Shown one piece after another: positions 50,562-58,426 of a stretch of 64,000 nt of DNA (its first letter is position 1; each line of letters opens with the position of its first letter). Source of the stretch: CAYPGT01 sp964512985 (GTDB lineage: Bacteria; Cyanobacteriota; Vampirovibrionia; LMEP-6097); assembly GCA_964512985.1 (NCBI GenBank), contig CAZELI010000009.1, forward strand, positions 7,778 to 71,777, written 5' to 3'. The translations under genes were made by a program, and so were the position numbers. Under the pieces are notes generated by a model that saw only the letters and a list, made by a program, of their open reading frames with translations, was not told the DNA's origin and searched no databases.

Positions 50562-51449
50562 ATGGAGATTAATAAACAGATCAGATTAAGATTCCTTTTC
50601 AATGCATTGTTGATCACATTGTTTCTTGGTGCCCCAATTCCTTTCTTCTCCCAAATAGTAAAAGAGATCCCAATTATTAGTCTCATACTTGGTGAAGTTA
50701 GTTTGATATTTTTAGTTATATTAGCTAGTTTTCCTAAGGCTGGTATTAGAGACATCATCAAGATTGGTTGCTACTATATGTTCTTTATTGGGACTTGTTT
50801 TGCTTTATTGAGTTTTATTCCAGTAGAAGCTAAATATAAATTATTTGCTTTTGATGCGTTTGAAGGATTCATGCCTAATTTAGTTTCTATTAATTTAGTT
50901 GGTTTGATTATTCTCAATACTGTTGCTTGTTTATTCTTTGGGATGGAGCTTAGTCGTAAAGTTCCAGCTAGCATGAAGACTCGAGAAGTAGAACAGCTTG
51001 ATGATGTACAAGCGACAGCACAGAAAGCAAGAGCAAGTGAAGAAATTAAACAAGAAGTTAATTCGTTATTTGATCTTTACTTGAAGGATTATAAATTAGG
51101 CAAGCTTGAAGAAAATGACAAGCTAGAAAACTTAGAGAGAGCTTTACTTGAGAATATGGATACTGATATCAGTGGTGCTATGTGCGCTGATAAAGAAGGT
51201 AAGTTACTTGAAGACACAGTCTTCGCTTGGAGTGGTTATTCTAAAGAAAATTTACTAGAAGTATTTAATGCCCAAAGCCAAAACTCTAAAGATCTAGGTA
51301 CAGGAAGATTATGCCAAATATTATTCCAAGATAGTAATAACTGGTATATGGTTGCTAAATTCAGAGGTAATTATTTGATGCTACAAACTGAAAGTATAGA
51401 CCCCGCGCCCTTGCTAGAAACTAGTTATAGAGTTTTCAAGGCGGTGTAA
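50562..51449 (+). CDS. Membrane-anchored protein with roadblock-like cytosolic region
   Basis: 295 residues. Four hydrophobic segments lie in the first ~130 residues (LFNALLITLFLGAPIPFF, ISLILGEVSLIFLVILASF, MFFIGTCFALLSFI, LVGLIILNTVACLFFGM). Then comes a charged, probably coiled-coil linker and a ~100-residue globular end. That end (NMDTDISGAMCADKEGKLL ... YMVAKFRGNYLMLQTES) has the layout of a roadblock/LC7 or profilin-like domain, as in GTPase-associated proteins; this is tentative. It sits just upstream of pilT, separated by a repeat. Confidence 0.6.
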   Translation: MEINKQIRLRFLFNALLITLFLGAPIPFFSQIVKEIPIISLILGEVSLIFLVILASFPKAGIRDIIKIGCYYMFFIGTCFALLSFIPVEAKYKLFAFDAFEGFMPNLVSINLVGLIILNTVACLFFGMELSRKVPASMKTREVEQLDDVQATAQKARASEEIKQEVNSLFDLYLKDYKLGKLEENDKLENLERALLENMDTDISGAMCADKEGKLLEDTVFAWSGYSKENLLEVFNAQSQNSKDLGTGRLCQILFQDSNNWYMVAKFRGNYLMLQTESIDPAPLLETSYRVFKAV

Positions 51450-51468
51450 ATACGAGATGATTCGATTC

Positions 51469-51580
51469 CGTCATCCTGAGGAGCAACCGTAGGTTGCGAC
51501 GTAAGGATCCACTACAACTAATAGACTATTTAATGAGAGTGGATCCTTACGGTCGGGCTTCGCCCTCCCTCAGGATGACG
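51469..51580. repeat. Palindromic repeat, family A (copy 6)
   Basis: Left tip GCAACC-GTA-GGTTGC, right tip GGGC-GAA-GCCC; inner arms GTAAGGATCCACT and its complement. Same orientation as the copy at 1688. Confidence 0.85.
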
Positions 51581-51619
51581 AAGGTAACTACTCTTGCTCT
51601 ATTGAACCTTTTCTTAGGG

Positions 51620-51625
51620 TATATT
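51620..51625 (+). promoter_or_regulatory. -10 box of pilT (leaderless)
   Basis: TATATT, 7 nt before the pilT ATG at 51633. Confidence 0.4.
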
Positions 51626-51632
51626 TAATACT

Positions 51633-52718
51633 ATGATCGATAAACTACTTAAATTGGTGATTGATAATGGTGCAAGTGATTTGCATATTGCTACTAATGA
51701 ACCGCCAATTCTAAGAATTAATGGTTCGCTCCAGAGAACGGATTTTGCGCCATTGAATAAAGAACAAGTTAAAGCTCTTTGTTATAGTTTTTTGACTAAG
51801 CATCAACAAGAAATTTTAGAGGCTACCCACGAATTAGATCTCTCTTATGGTGTGGAAGGACTTGGTAGATTTAGGATTAATGTTTTTCAAGACAGGATCG
51901 GTTATGCTGCTGCTTTAAGGATTATTACGGAGACTATTCCATCATTAGAGCAATTAGGCTTGCCAGCTACTACTAAGGATATCGCAAAACTCCCTCGTGG
52001 ATTGGTTTTGGTTACAGGTCCTACTGGATCTGGTAAGTCGACTACCCTTGCTGCGATGATTGATTGGATTAATACGCATAGATCAGAGCATATTCTTACT
52101 ATTGAAGACCCGATAGAGTTTGTACATAAATCTAAGAAGAGTCTTATTAACCAGCGTGAATTAGGCAATGATACGCATAGTTTTAGTGCTGCCCTGAGAT
52201 CTGCTCTACGTGAGGATCCTGATGTAATTCTAATCGGTGAGATGCGAGACTTAGAGACTATCTCGCTTGCGGTGACAGCAGCCGAGACGGGACACTTAGT
52301 GTTTGGTACTTTGCACACTAGCTCAGCAGCTTCTACCATAGATAGACTTATCGATGTGTTCCCGCATGAACAACAGACACAGATTAGGATTCAGCTCAGT
52401 GGCTCACTTAAGGCTGTACTTTCACAGACACTTCTCAAGAAGAAAGATGGTAAGGGAAGATCTATGGCAATGGAGATCATGGTTGTGACTCCTGGTATTG
52501 CTAACTTAATTCGAGAGGGTAAGACTAGCCAGATTTATTCTGCGATTCAAACTGGACGCAAGGAAGGAATGCAAACCCTCGAAGCTGCGCTTGCTGAACT
52601 TTATAGACAAGGCAATGTAAGAGTGGAAGATATACTTTCTAAGAGTTCTAAACCTGATGAACTGAAGAATTTACTCGGCTCTGATGTAATCACTCAAGAA
52701 TTGATACAGGCAATTTAG
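51633..52718 (+). CDS. pilT: Type IV pilus twitching motility ATPase PilT
   Basis: Hexameric retraction ATPase at the cytoplasmic pilus base. N-terminal SDLHIATNEPPILRINGSL is the PAS-like domain typical of PilT. Walker A is GPTGSGKSTTLA; the Asp box ILTIEDPIEFVH, Walker B LREDPDVILIGEMRD and His box TGHLVFGTLHTSSA are intact. 361 aa. The C-terminal AIRE-like element is not obvious. Other pilus genes (prepilin peptidase, PilM-PilN) are 2.5-5 kb downstream. Confidence 0.96.
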   Translation: MIDKLLKLVIDNGASDLHIATNEPPILRINGSLQRTDFAPLNKEQVKALCYSFLTKHQQEILEATHELDLSYGVEGLGRFRINVFQDRIGYAAALRIITETIPSLEQLGLPATTKDIAKLPRGLVLVTGPTGSGKSTTLAAMIDWINTHRSEHILTIEDPIEFVHKSKKSLINQRELGNDTHSFSAALRSALREDPDVILIGEMRDLETISLAVTAAETGHLVFGTLHTSSAASTIDRLIDVFPHEQQTQIRIQLSGSLKAVLSQTLLKKKDGKGRSMAMEIMVVTPGIANLIREGKTSQIYSAIQTGRKEGMQTLEAALAELYRQGNVRVEDILSKSSKPDELKNLLGSDVITQELIQAI

Positions 52719-52729
52719 AGTGTCTTTCA

Positions 52730-52831
52730 CGTCATCTTGAGGGAGGGCGAAGCCCGACCGTAAGGATCCACTATTAAACCGTAGTTAGTGGATCCTTACG
52801 TCGTCGCCTTCGGCTCCTCCTCAGGATGACG
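52730..52831. repeat. Palindromic repeat, family A (copy 7)
   Basis: Left half with a GGGC-GAA-GCCC tip and one change (CGTCATCTTGAGG); right half with a GCC-GAA-GGC tip. The central loop is shorter than in other copies. Confidence 0.85.
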
Positions 52832-52895
52832 ACAGCATGGATATTCAATTTATAAACATGAGAAATCTTTAATAGATTAATCACCCCTATCCAAG

Positions 52896-52901
52896 TAAAA
52901 T
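52896..52901 (+). promoter_or_regulatory. -10 box of dcd (leaderless)
   Basis: TAAAAT, 7 nt before the GTG at 52909. A second possible box, TATATT, lies inside the ORF near 52937. Confidence 0.35.
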
Positions 52902-52908
52902 AACATCT

Positions 52909-53541
52909 GTGGAATTAATAGGCTTTGTGTTTCTTTATATTATTCATTTGGTGTTTTTTGCGCCAGGCAATTTAGTAGATTGGCAGATCAAACTTTATTT
53001 ACAACTTAGATTACTGAAGATAGATGGTTATCGCGCAGAAGCGATACAACCTAATAGTCTTGATGTACATCTTGGTCGCCATTTTGCGAGGCAAAAGGCT
53101 GATGGTAGTTTTGAGACCTTCACAGCTGACTATATAGTTTTGGATCCAGATGATTTTGTACTTGCAACTACAGAAGAATATTTTTACTTCCCAGAATATA
53201 TTCATGGAGTGCTTCAGGGTAAAAGTTCATGGGCACGTTTAGGACTCTACGTAGAGTCTGCAGGGCTCTTTGATAGTGGCTTTGAGGGAGAGGGTGTAGT
53301 AGAACTTACGAATCAAGGGAACTCTCCGTTAACGCTAGAAGCTGGCAAGGCTATTGCTCAGATGATATTTATGAAGAACCTTGTAGTCGCTCATCCTTAC
53401 GGTAAGAAGAAGCACGGTAATAGTAATTACCAAGGACAACGCGGCGCCCGTCAGAGCGCACTAGACAACGTTATCGCCAAGGATAAAGAGAGACTAGCAC
53501 AGATGAGTATGGTTACAACACAATCTGCTGAGCGCAATTAG
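52909..53541 (+). CDS. dcd: dCTP deaminase family protein
   Basis: Converts dCTP to dUTP, or with a bifunctional enzyme to dUMP. IQPNSLDVHLGRHF is the family's N-terminal strand, LQGKSSWARLGLYVESAGLF holds the catalytic Arg/Ser and GLFDSGFEGEGVVELTNQGN the active-site Glu. The usual C-terminus YQGQRGARQS is present. The first ~20 residues (MELIGFVFLYIIHLVFFAPG) are hydrophobic and not part of known Dcd proteins. The start may instead be TTG/GTG at 52948/52951. GTG 52909 is kept for its 7-nt spacing to TAAAAT. Confidence 0.85.
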   Translation: MELIGFVFLYIIHLVFFAPGNLVDWQIKLYLQLRLLKIDGYRAEAIQPNSLDVHLGRHFARQKADGSFETFTADYIVLDPDDFVLATTEEYFYFPEYIHGVLQGKSSWARLGLYVESAGLFDSGFEGEGVVELTNQGNSPLTLEAGKAIAQMIFMKNLVVAHPYGKKKHGNSNYQGQRGARQSALDNVIAKDKERLAQMSMVTTQSAERN

Positions 53542-53580
53542 GCTCGTACCTAGGATCCGACATAAATCTTAATAACCAAC

Positions 53581-53629
53581 TGTATAATATAGTTATCAAA
53601 ACCAATAAATTAGGGTACTATATTATACA
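53581..53629. promoter_or_regulatory. 13-bp inverted repeat, candidate operator of the XRE gene
   Basis: TGTATAATATAGT (53581-53593) and its exact complement ACTATATTATACA (53617-53629) flank a 23-bp spacer. The second half ends on the A of the ATG. The first half contains a TATAAT -10 box. A related TATATTATACA occurs past the gene at about 54150. Autorepression by the encoded regulator is a natural inference. Confidence 0.6.
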
Positions 53630-54063
53630 TGGGAAAGAAAACCACAATTCAAACTCCAAAGCTAAGCTCTATACTTAAGGAGCTGGGTGAAAATATTCGT
53701 CTGGCAAGACTACGCAGGCATATCTCGACAATAATGCTCGCCCAGAGAGCTGGTATGACGAGGATGACCTTGCGTGCTATCGAGAAGGGTGAACCAACAG
53801 TAAGTTTCGGCGCTTACGCTAATGTACTTTTTAGCCTTGGGCTAGAGAAAGATTTATTACTTATTGCGAAGGATGATGAGCTGGGTCGTAAACTTCAAGA
53901 CATAGAATTGCTTTGTAAGAAATTAAAGCCTCAAAATAAAGAAAAAATATCAAAACCTAGAACTCATTCTCGAAGCAACCGTGAAGAGCAAGAAGCTATT
54001 AAGGCGTTTGATAAAGCTAAGAAATCCAAAAAGAAAAGCTATACCTCTAAATCAAATGCTTAA
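53629..54063 (+). CDS. XRE/HipB-like helix-turn-helix protein
   Basis: 144 residues. HTH at ~18-70: LGENIRLARLRRHISTIMLA, QRAGMTRMTLRAIEKGEPTV, then FGAYANVLFSLGL, typical of the HipB/XRE antitoxin class. The C-terminal ~55 residues are Lys/Arg/Ser-rich and probably disordered. No HipA-like toxin gene follows; the next gene is convergent. It would bind the inverted repeat at its own start. Confidence 0.85.
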   Translation: MGKKTTIQTPKLSSILKELGENIRLARLRRHISTIMLAQRAGMTRMTLRAIEKGEPTVSFGAYANVLFSLGLEKDLLLIAKDDELGRKLQDIELLCKKLKPQNKEKISKPRTHSRSNREEQEAIKAFDKAKKSKKKSYTSKSNA

Positions 54064-54153
54064 AGAGACAAATAAAATTAGAAACAAAAAATGACCCACG
54101 ATTTCAGTTCTTGTATAAAATAGCTACCAAAATTCAATTATTTGTCCATTATA

Positions 54154-55170
54154 TTATACAAAGTTAGAAGCCAACTTCCCCACCTGCTCCAAGTAGTTTC
54201 TCTGAAACTTTTCATCTTGAATGCTTTCGGTCCAGAGTAATAGGGCAGCTTCGCCGTCGCTTTCATAGTAATTCTTGCGAATGCCTTGGCGCTGGAATTG
54301 ATATCTCTCGTAAAGGTCTTGGGCAGCTTGATTGCTTAAACGTACTTCAAGAGTAATAGCTTTGATCTCAGATTCTATAGCTTGATTAATAAGAGCCACG
54401 ATAATGGATTCAGCAATCTTCTTACGGCGTTGATCAGGGTCGGTGCCGAGAGTCATGATATGCATTTCATCTAAGATCAACCATGCGCCGCCGTAACCAA
54501 GTATCTTACCAGTGGGTTGCTTTGCTTGAAGCTCTTCCGCTACTAAATAAATCGCATTAGGGTTAGCAAGTTCATTAGCAAATATATTACGCGTCCAATG
54601 CATGATCCCGAATACCTTCGGGTCCATTGCTGCTACCTCATCTAAGTCAGCTAAATACATGCGTCTAATTCGATAATTAGGATTAGCTTCTAGAACCTTG
54701 ATAGCTTTCTGTTTACAGATGGCTTTTAGTGGAGATTCTAATTCTGCTAAAGGTTTCATCACAAAGTCTCTTTCTTGCATCCTTGGATGCGGAAGTTCTA
54801 ATTTATCATCTTTGATCTTAATATTAGCATATTTAAGTAGGTCTAGGTCTATCTTGCGAGCTTGTTTGCGACCACGTAGATTACGCTCAGGATCTATCTT
54901 AGATTCTATTTCTAATAGCAGCTCTAATAATTCATGCGGACCAAGTTTAGTATCTAGCTTCGCTACCCCATTTAAGAAATCATCAGGACCAGCGCCTTCT
55001 ATAGCAGGATTCTCGTGCCAGTTAGAGACTCGAATGACCTTCACGCTTGCATGCTCATTAAGTAACTTAAGTGCTAATTCTAAGTTGCTAACTCTATCAC
55101 CTAGATTGGAACCCAATGCAATAAAGGCTATTGTAGAATTGTAGGGGTATGTATGCTCTTCTTCTATCAC
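54154..55170 (-). CDS. FolK-RimI fusion: HPPK plus GNAT N-acetyltransferase
   Basis: 338 residues with two domains. The N-terminal ~150 residues are 6-hydroxymethyl-dihydropterin pyrophosphokinase (folate pathway): FIALGSNLGDR, WHENPAIEGAGPDDFLNGVA, RKQARKIDLDLL and LPHPRMQERDFVMKPL. The C-terminal ~150 residues are a GNAT domain of the RimI type (ribosomal S18 or other N-terminal acetylation): RRMYLADLDEVAAMD, IMTLGTDPDQRRKKIAESII and LEVRLSNQAAQDLYERYQF. The usual stand-alone genes are fused with a short linker. The start given is GTG at 55170, which overlaps the divergent prepilin peptidase by 22 bp; a shorter N-terminus is possible. Confidence 0.88.
   Translation of the reverse strand: MIEEEHTYPYNSTIAFIALGSNLGDRVSNLELALKLLNEHASVKVIRVSNWHENPAIEGAGPDDFLNGVAKLDTKLGPHELLELLLEIESKIDPERNLRGRKQARKIDLDLLKYANIKIKDDKLELPHPRMQERDFVMKPLAELESPLKAICKQKAIKVLEANPNYRIRRMYLADLDEVAAMDPKVFGIMHWTRNIFANELANPNAIYLVAEELQAKQPTGKILGYGGAWLILDEMHIMTLGTDPDQRRKKIAESIIVALINQAIESEIKAITLEVRLSNQAAQDLYERYQFQRQGIRKNYYESDGEAALLLWTESIQDEKFQRNYLEQVGKLASNFV
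55134..55139 (+). promoter_or_regulatory. -10 box of the prepilin peptidase gene (leaderless)
   Basis: TG-TAGAAT, 9 nt before the ATG at 55149. It lies inside the folK coding region. Confidence 0.45.
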
Positions 55171-56279
55171 TTTATAAATTCTTCTTGCTTATTATCGCAT
55201 TTTTATTTGGTAGTTTCACTAATGTACTTATATATAGAATTCCGCGCGAGGAATCTCTCCTGCGACCTAGATCTCATTGCCCTGAATGCAAGTATCAGCT
55301 TAAGTGGTATGAGAATATTCCAGTACTAAGTTATATCTTTCTGAAAGCTAAATGTAGTAATTGTCATACTCATATTCCTGCACGATATTTAATTGTAGAA
55401 ATCATTGTAGGACTATTAGGAGCTTGCTTCATTGATAAGATTCATCATCTTGCTGAGTATCTCTTCATTATGATAGTTATCTCAGCAGTAGTTGCCATGG
55501 CGTTTATAGATCATAAGCATCATAAGCTACCGCATGTACTTAGCTACTCAAGTATAATCATCGCGTTTGTTTATATTGGCTTCTGTGGATCGCCTTATTA
55601 TAAGCCTTTACAGGCATTTTTAATCTTGCTTAACGCGAACTATATATGGTGGTTCATTGGCGTACCTTTAGAAGTTATAAAAAATTTCTCAATCTTGCTT
55701 ATCTCTCTTGCTAACTTGTTTTCAGCGCTTAGTTTTTTTGGTATAAGTATTTTTAGTTTAGATTGTTTCACTCACATGATGAACCTAGTTTATTTTAGAG
55801 CGAAGGCTTTGAAGATTACGCCAGTAGCTTTATGTTTCAAGAACGATTTTTTAACCAAGCACATCACTTACTTATATTTAGCTTTAGTGTTAGTGGAGAT
55901 TCTATTAGTCTATAATTCTCCTATATATGGATTCTTTTGGTTTAATTTGCTTATAGGTTTGTCGTATTTTATCAACGAGATAGTTTTTGAATATCTGTTA
56001 AACCGTAACTTAAGCGAAGCGAGAGCGGTGGAAGAAGAGCAGGGCTCTACGGTCTTTGGCGGTGGGGACACTGTATTAGTAAGTCTTATTGCGATAATAC
56101 TCGGTCCAGTGAACGCTTTAGTAGTTCTGCTTACTGCGTTTTATATTGCTCTAATTTATTACGTCATACTCAAGATATCGTCTATTTTTGATAAGAAAAC
56201 TCAAGCCAAATCTTCTAAATATATCCCCTTAGGTGGCGCATTGGCCATTGCCTTTATTGCTGCTATGATAATTCTTTAG
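55149..56279 (+). CDS. Type IV prepilin peptidase / N-methyltransferase
   Basis: Membrane aspartyl protease that cleaves and methylates prepilins (PilD/GspO). N-terminal segment FGSFTNVLIYRIPREES. Zinc-finger pairs CPECKYQLKWYENIPVLSY and CSNCHTHIPARYLIVE. Catalytic aspartates in FIDHKHHKLPHVLSY and GGGDTVLVSLIAIILGP. At 376 aa it is about 100 residues longer than usual; the extra sequence is a hydrophobic block at ~150-265 between the two aspartates. pilM-pilN follows after 21 bp. Confidence 0.92.
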   Translation: MYALLLSLYKFFLLIIAFLFGSFTNVLIYRIPREESLLRPRSHCPECKYQLKWYENIPVLSYIFLKAKCSNCHTHIPARYLIVEIIVGLLGACFIDKIHHLAEYLFIMIVISAVVAMAFIDHKHHKLPHVLSYSSIIIAFVYIGFCGSPYYKPLQAFLILLNANYIWWFIGVPLEVIKNFSILLISLANLFSALSFFGISIFSLDCFTHMMNLVYFRAKALKITPVALCFKNDFLTKHITYLYLALVLVEILLVYNSPIYGFFWFNLLIGLSYFINEIVFEYLLNRNLSEARAVEEEQGSTVFGGGDTVLVSLIAIILGPVNALVVLLTAFYIALIYYVILKISSIFDKKTQAKSSKYIPLGGALAIAFIAAMIIL

Positions 56280-56300
56280 AAAGCTTAAGGCTTTTAACTT

Positions 56301-57641
56301 ATGGTCTGTACTAATCTTATTCTTGATTTTAGTGAAGAATACATTGCGCTGCATTGTAAGGGTATTAACTATATCTCTGATATTGGCACGGATTATTTTT
56401 GGGATAATACTGACGATGCTATACAGCGTTTTAGTGCGGAGCTAGCTAGCAAAGATTTTGATTGTAAGGATCTCATTATTTCCTTACCTATTAGTTGTAT
56501 TAATCATCAGATAGTTACTTTACCTGACAATGTTTCAGATAAAGAGAAACTGATTTTTTTGGGTTTTGAGATCAATAAGAAGATCATAGGCAAACGCTTT
56601 GGGATCAAGAGATTAGACGTAACTAAGAGGCAAGAATTAGCTCAAGAACTTTGTGATTATTTAGTGCTATCTCCTAAGCCAGATGCTTACAGCAAGATAG
56701 AGAAGCTTGCTATTGCTCTTAATCAGACTATTGTATCGATTGTTCCTAGCTTCTACTTAATTGGTGCAGATCGGCATAACGAACTCAGAGCCACTGCCTG
56801 GGTGGGAGATGATAGAAGTGAGATCGTTATTTGGGGTAAGGACAATCCTCTAGCGCTCGCTAATATTCCTAATAATGGAGATCAGATTAGTGACATTAAT
56901 AGATTTATTGTTGAGTACTTTGATCATGTGGATAATCTAACACTCTCAATGATTTATCTCTATGGTCCAAGAATGAAGGATTCCGCTCTAGGATTCGGTC
57001 TCACTTATCCTCATGTAATTTATGAAGATCCGACTAGATATCTATCCAGGTTTCTATTCAAAGCTCCAGATCAGATTAACATCGCGAAAGTAACCAAACT
57101 ACCACGTGCCCCTATTCCAATGACGCCGCGCAATTTGACTTTTATCAGTACGGCTATCATTGCGGCTCTGGTAATTTTTCTTACAGGTTTAACTCACGCT
57201 GATAATCTCAATCAAAAGCGCAGATTAGCAACGCTTGAACGTAAATCTTCTCAATATAGAAAACTTAATTCTAAGTATCACCTCTTACAAAAGCAGGAAG
57301 CTGAGCTAGAAGCAGAGAAAGATTTTTATCTAAGTATCACTAAGCGTCGTACTCCATGGGATCAAATCCTTAAGGATATAAGTAAGTTAACTCCGAAAGA
57401 AATGTGGTTTGAGAGAATTAATGCTTCTAAGGTGAAACTCTTAATTATGGGTAAAGCCAGATCTACAGAAGATGTATCAGATCTGTCTATTAACCTGAAT
57501 AATAATTCTAAATACGTCCAAGACGCTCTCATAGTGGGTACTAGAGACTATGAAGAGGATAATGGATCTAAGTATAGTGAGTTCCAAATCCAAGCTAAAC
57601 TTAAATCACCGACAGGTAAGTTTACTGAAAAAGTGGAATAA
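56301..57641 (+). CDS. PilM-PilN fusion protein, type IV pilus assembly
   Basis: 446 residues. Residues 1-260 look like the actin-fold PilM: ILDFSEEYIALHCKGINYI, IISLPISCINHQIVTLPDNV, VVSIVPSFYLIGA-like TIVSIVPSFYLIGADRHNEL and EIVIWGKDNPL. Then a membrane helix (FISTAIIAALVIFLTGL, ~280-297), a coiled coil and the PilN-like fold (RRTPWDQILKDISKLTPKEM; FERINASKVKLLIMGKA; ~350-445). In most bacteria PilM and PilN are separate and bind through a short PilN N-terminal peptide; here they appear covalently joined. Operon with the prepilin peptidase. Confidence 0.75.
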   Translation: MVCTNLILDFSEEYIALHCKGINYISDIGTDYFWDNTDDAIQRFSAELASKDFDCKDLIISLPISCINHQIVTLPDNVSDKEKLIFLGFEINKKIIGKRFGIKRLDVTKRQELAQELCDYLVLSPKPDAYSKIEKLAIALNQTIVSIVPSFYLIGADRHNELRATAWVGDDRSEIVIWGKDNPLALANIPNNGDQISDINRFIVEYFDHVDNLTLSMIYLYGPRMKDSALGFGLTYPHVIYEDPTRYLSRFLFKAPDQINIAKVTKLPRAPIPMTPRNLTFISTAIIAALVIFLTGLTHADNLNQKRRLATLERKSSQYRKLNSKYHLLQKQEAELEAEKDFYLSITKRRTPWDQILKDISKLTPKEMWFERINASKVKLLIMGKARSTEDVSDLSINLNNNSKYVQDALIVGTRDYEEDNGSKYSEFQIQAKLKSPTGKFTEKVE

Positions 57642-57667
57642 ATAAAACAGAAAGAATAGAGACGGGA

Positions 57668-58180
57668 TTATTGCTTAGGCGGTTTTTTAACTTTTGGAAA
57701 CCTCTCTGGGAATTGGGTTGCGTAATAATCTAATCGTTCTTGACTACTGTGATCAAACTCTAAAAAATCCTCACGCCATTCTTTTACTTTAGAACAATTA
57801 GGATCACATGCATTCTTGATTGGACACCATCTTCTTTCTATTTCATTACTAATAGCCATCATCCACTGCAAGGTACCATTAGAGAATTCACAATACTCAC
57901 AACCAACCTTATCCCAGAAACTAAGATACTTGGCCTTATGCCTATCAAAATGAAAAAAACCATTCGGAGGAATAGGAGTTTCTCTATAGAACCAAAAATA
58001 TAATGGGCTTAAGAACCAAGCTGAAAGAAACATTGGCACAATAACCACCACAAAAGAAAGTAGAATAACAATTCCCATATAGTGACCAAATTTACCAAGT
58101 GGATGATGATATCCTGGTTTAGAAGACATTTTCCACATGCATTGACCAATACCAATCTCTTTAGTAAGTTTTTTGGACAT
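57668..58180 (-). CDS. Membrane protein of a conserved Cys-rich unknown family
   Basis: 170 residues. One long or two short hydrophobic segments at ~33-60 (MGIVILLSFVVVIVPMFLSA). Then CEYCEFSNGTLQWMMAISNE, which leads to IERRWCPIKNACDPNC. This resembles a family of unknown function I recall from proteobacteria (EQYWCPIKH-type motif). The cysteines suggest metal binding. A good ribosome-binding site (AGAGGA) lies 5 nt before the ATG. Confidence 0.65.
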   Translation of the reverse strand: MSKKLTKEIGIGQCMWKMSSKPGYHHPLGKFGHYMGIVILLSFVVVIVPMFLSAWFLSPLYFWFYRETPIPPNGFFHFDRHKAKYLSFWDKVGCEYCEFSNGTLQWMMAISNEIERRWCPIKNACDPNCSKVKEWREDFLEFDHSSQERLDYYATQFPERFPKVKKPPKQ

Positions 58181-58306
58181 TTGATTCCTCTCTATTCATG
58201 ATAGATAGAGGAATTGAATTATTAAAATTTCTCATTACCCTAAGTCTAGCACCCATTATTCACCCGATTATAATTATTAATCTATCTAAATCTCATTTTT
58301 TATGGT

Positions 58307-58368
58307 GGTTCCGCGCCTTCGGTGCGGTTCGTCCTGCGGACGGCGGATTAAATTAAGCCGCGCGCAGA
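58307..58368. repeat. GC-rich palindromic repeat, family C
   Basis: GGTTCCGCGCCTTCGGTGCG on the left and TTAAGCCGCGCGCAG on the right. The preceding CTAAATCTCATTTTTTATGG is shared with the copy at 47733, where it is CTAAATCTCATTTTTTGTTATGG. Confidence 0.75.
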
Positions 58369-58426
58369 TATCTGAGTAGTTACTTTCAGCGCTAAATGAG
58401 CTTGCTATACTGATACTTACAAGAGC

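Noticed and set aside
51902..52339. 145-codon minus-strand ORF inside pilT
   Set aside because: A shadow of pilT; the PilT frame carries every family motif.
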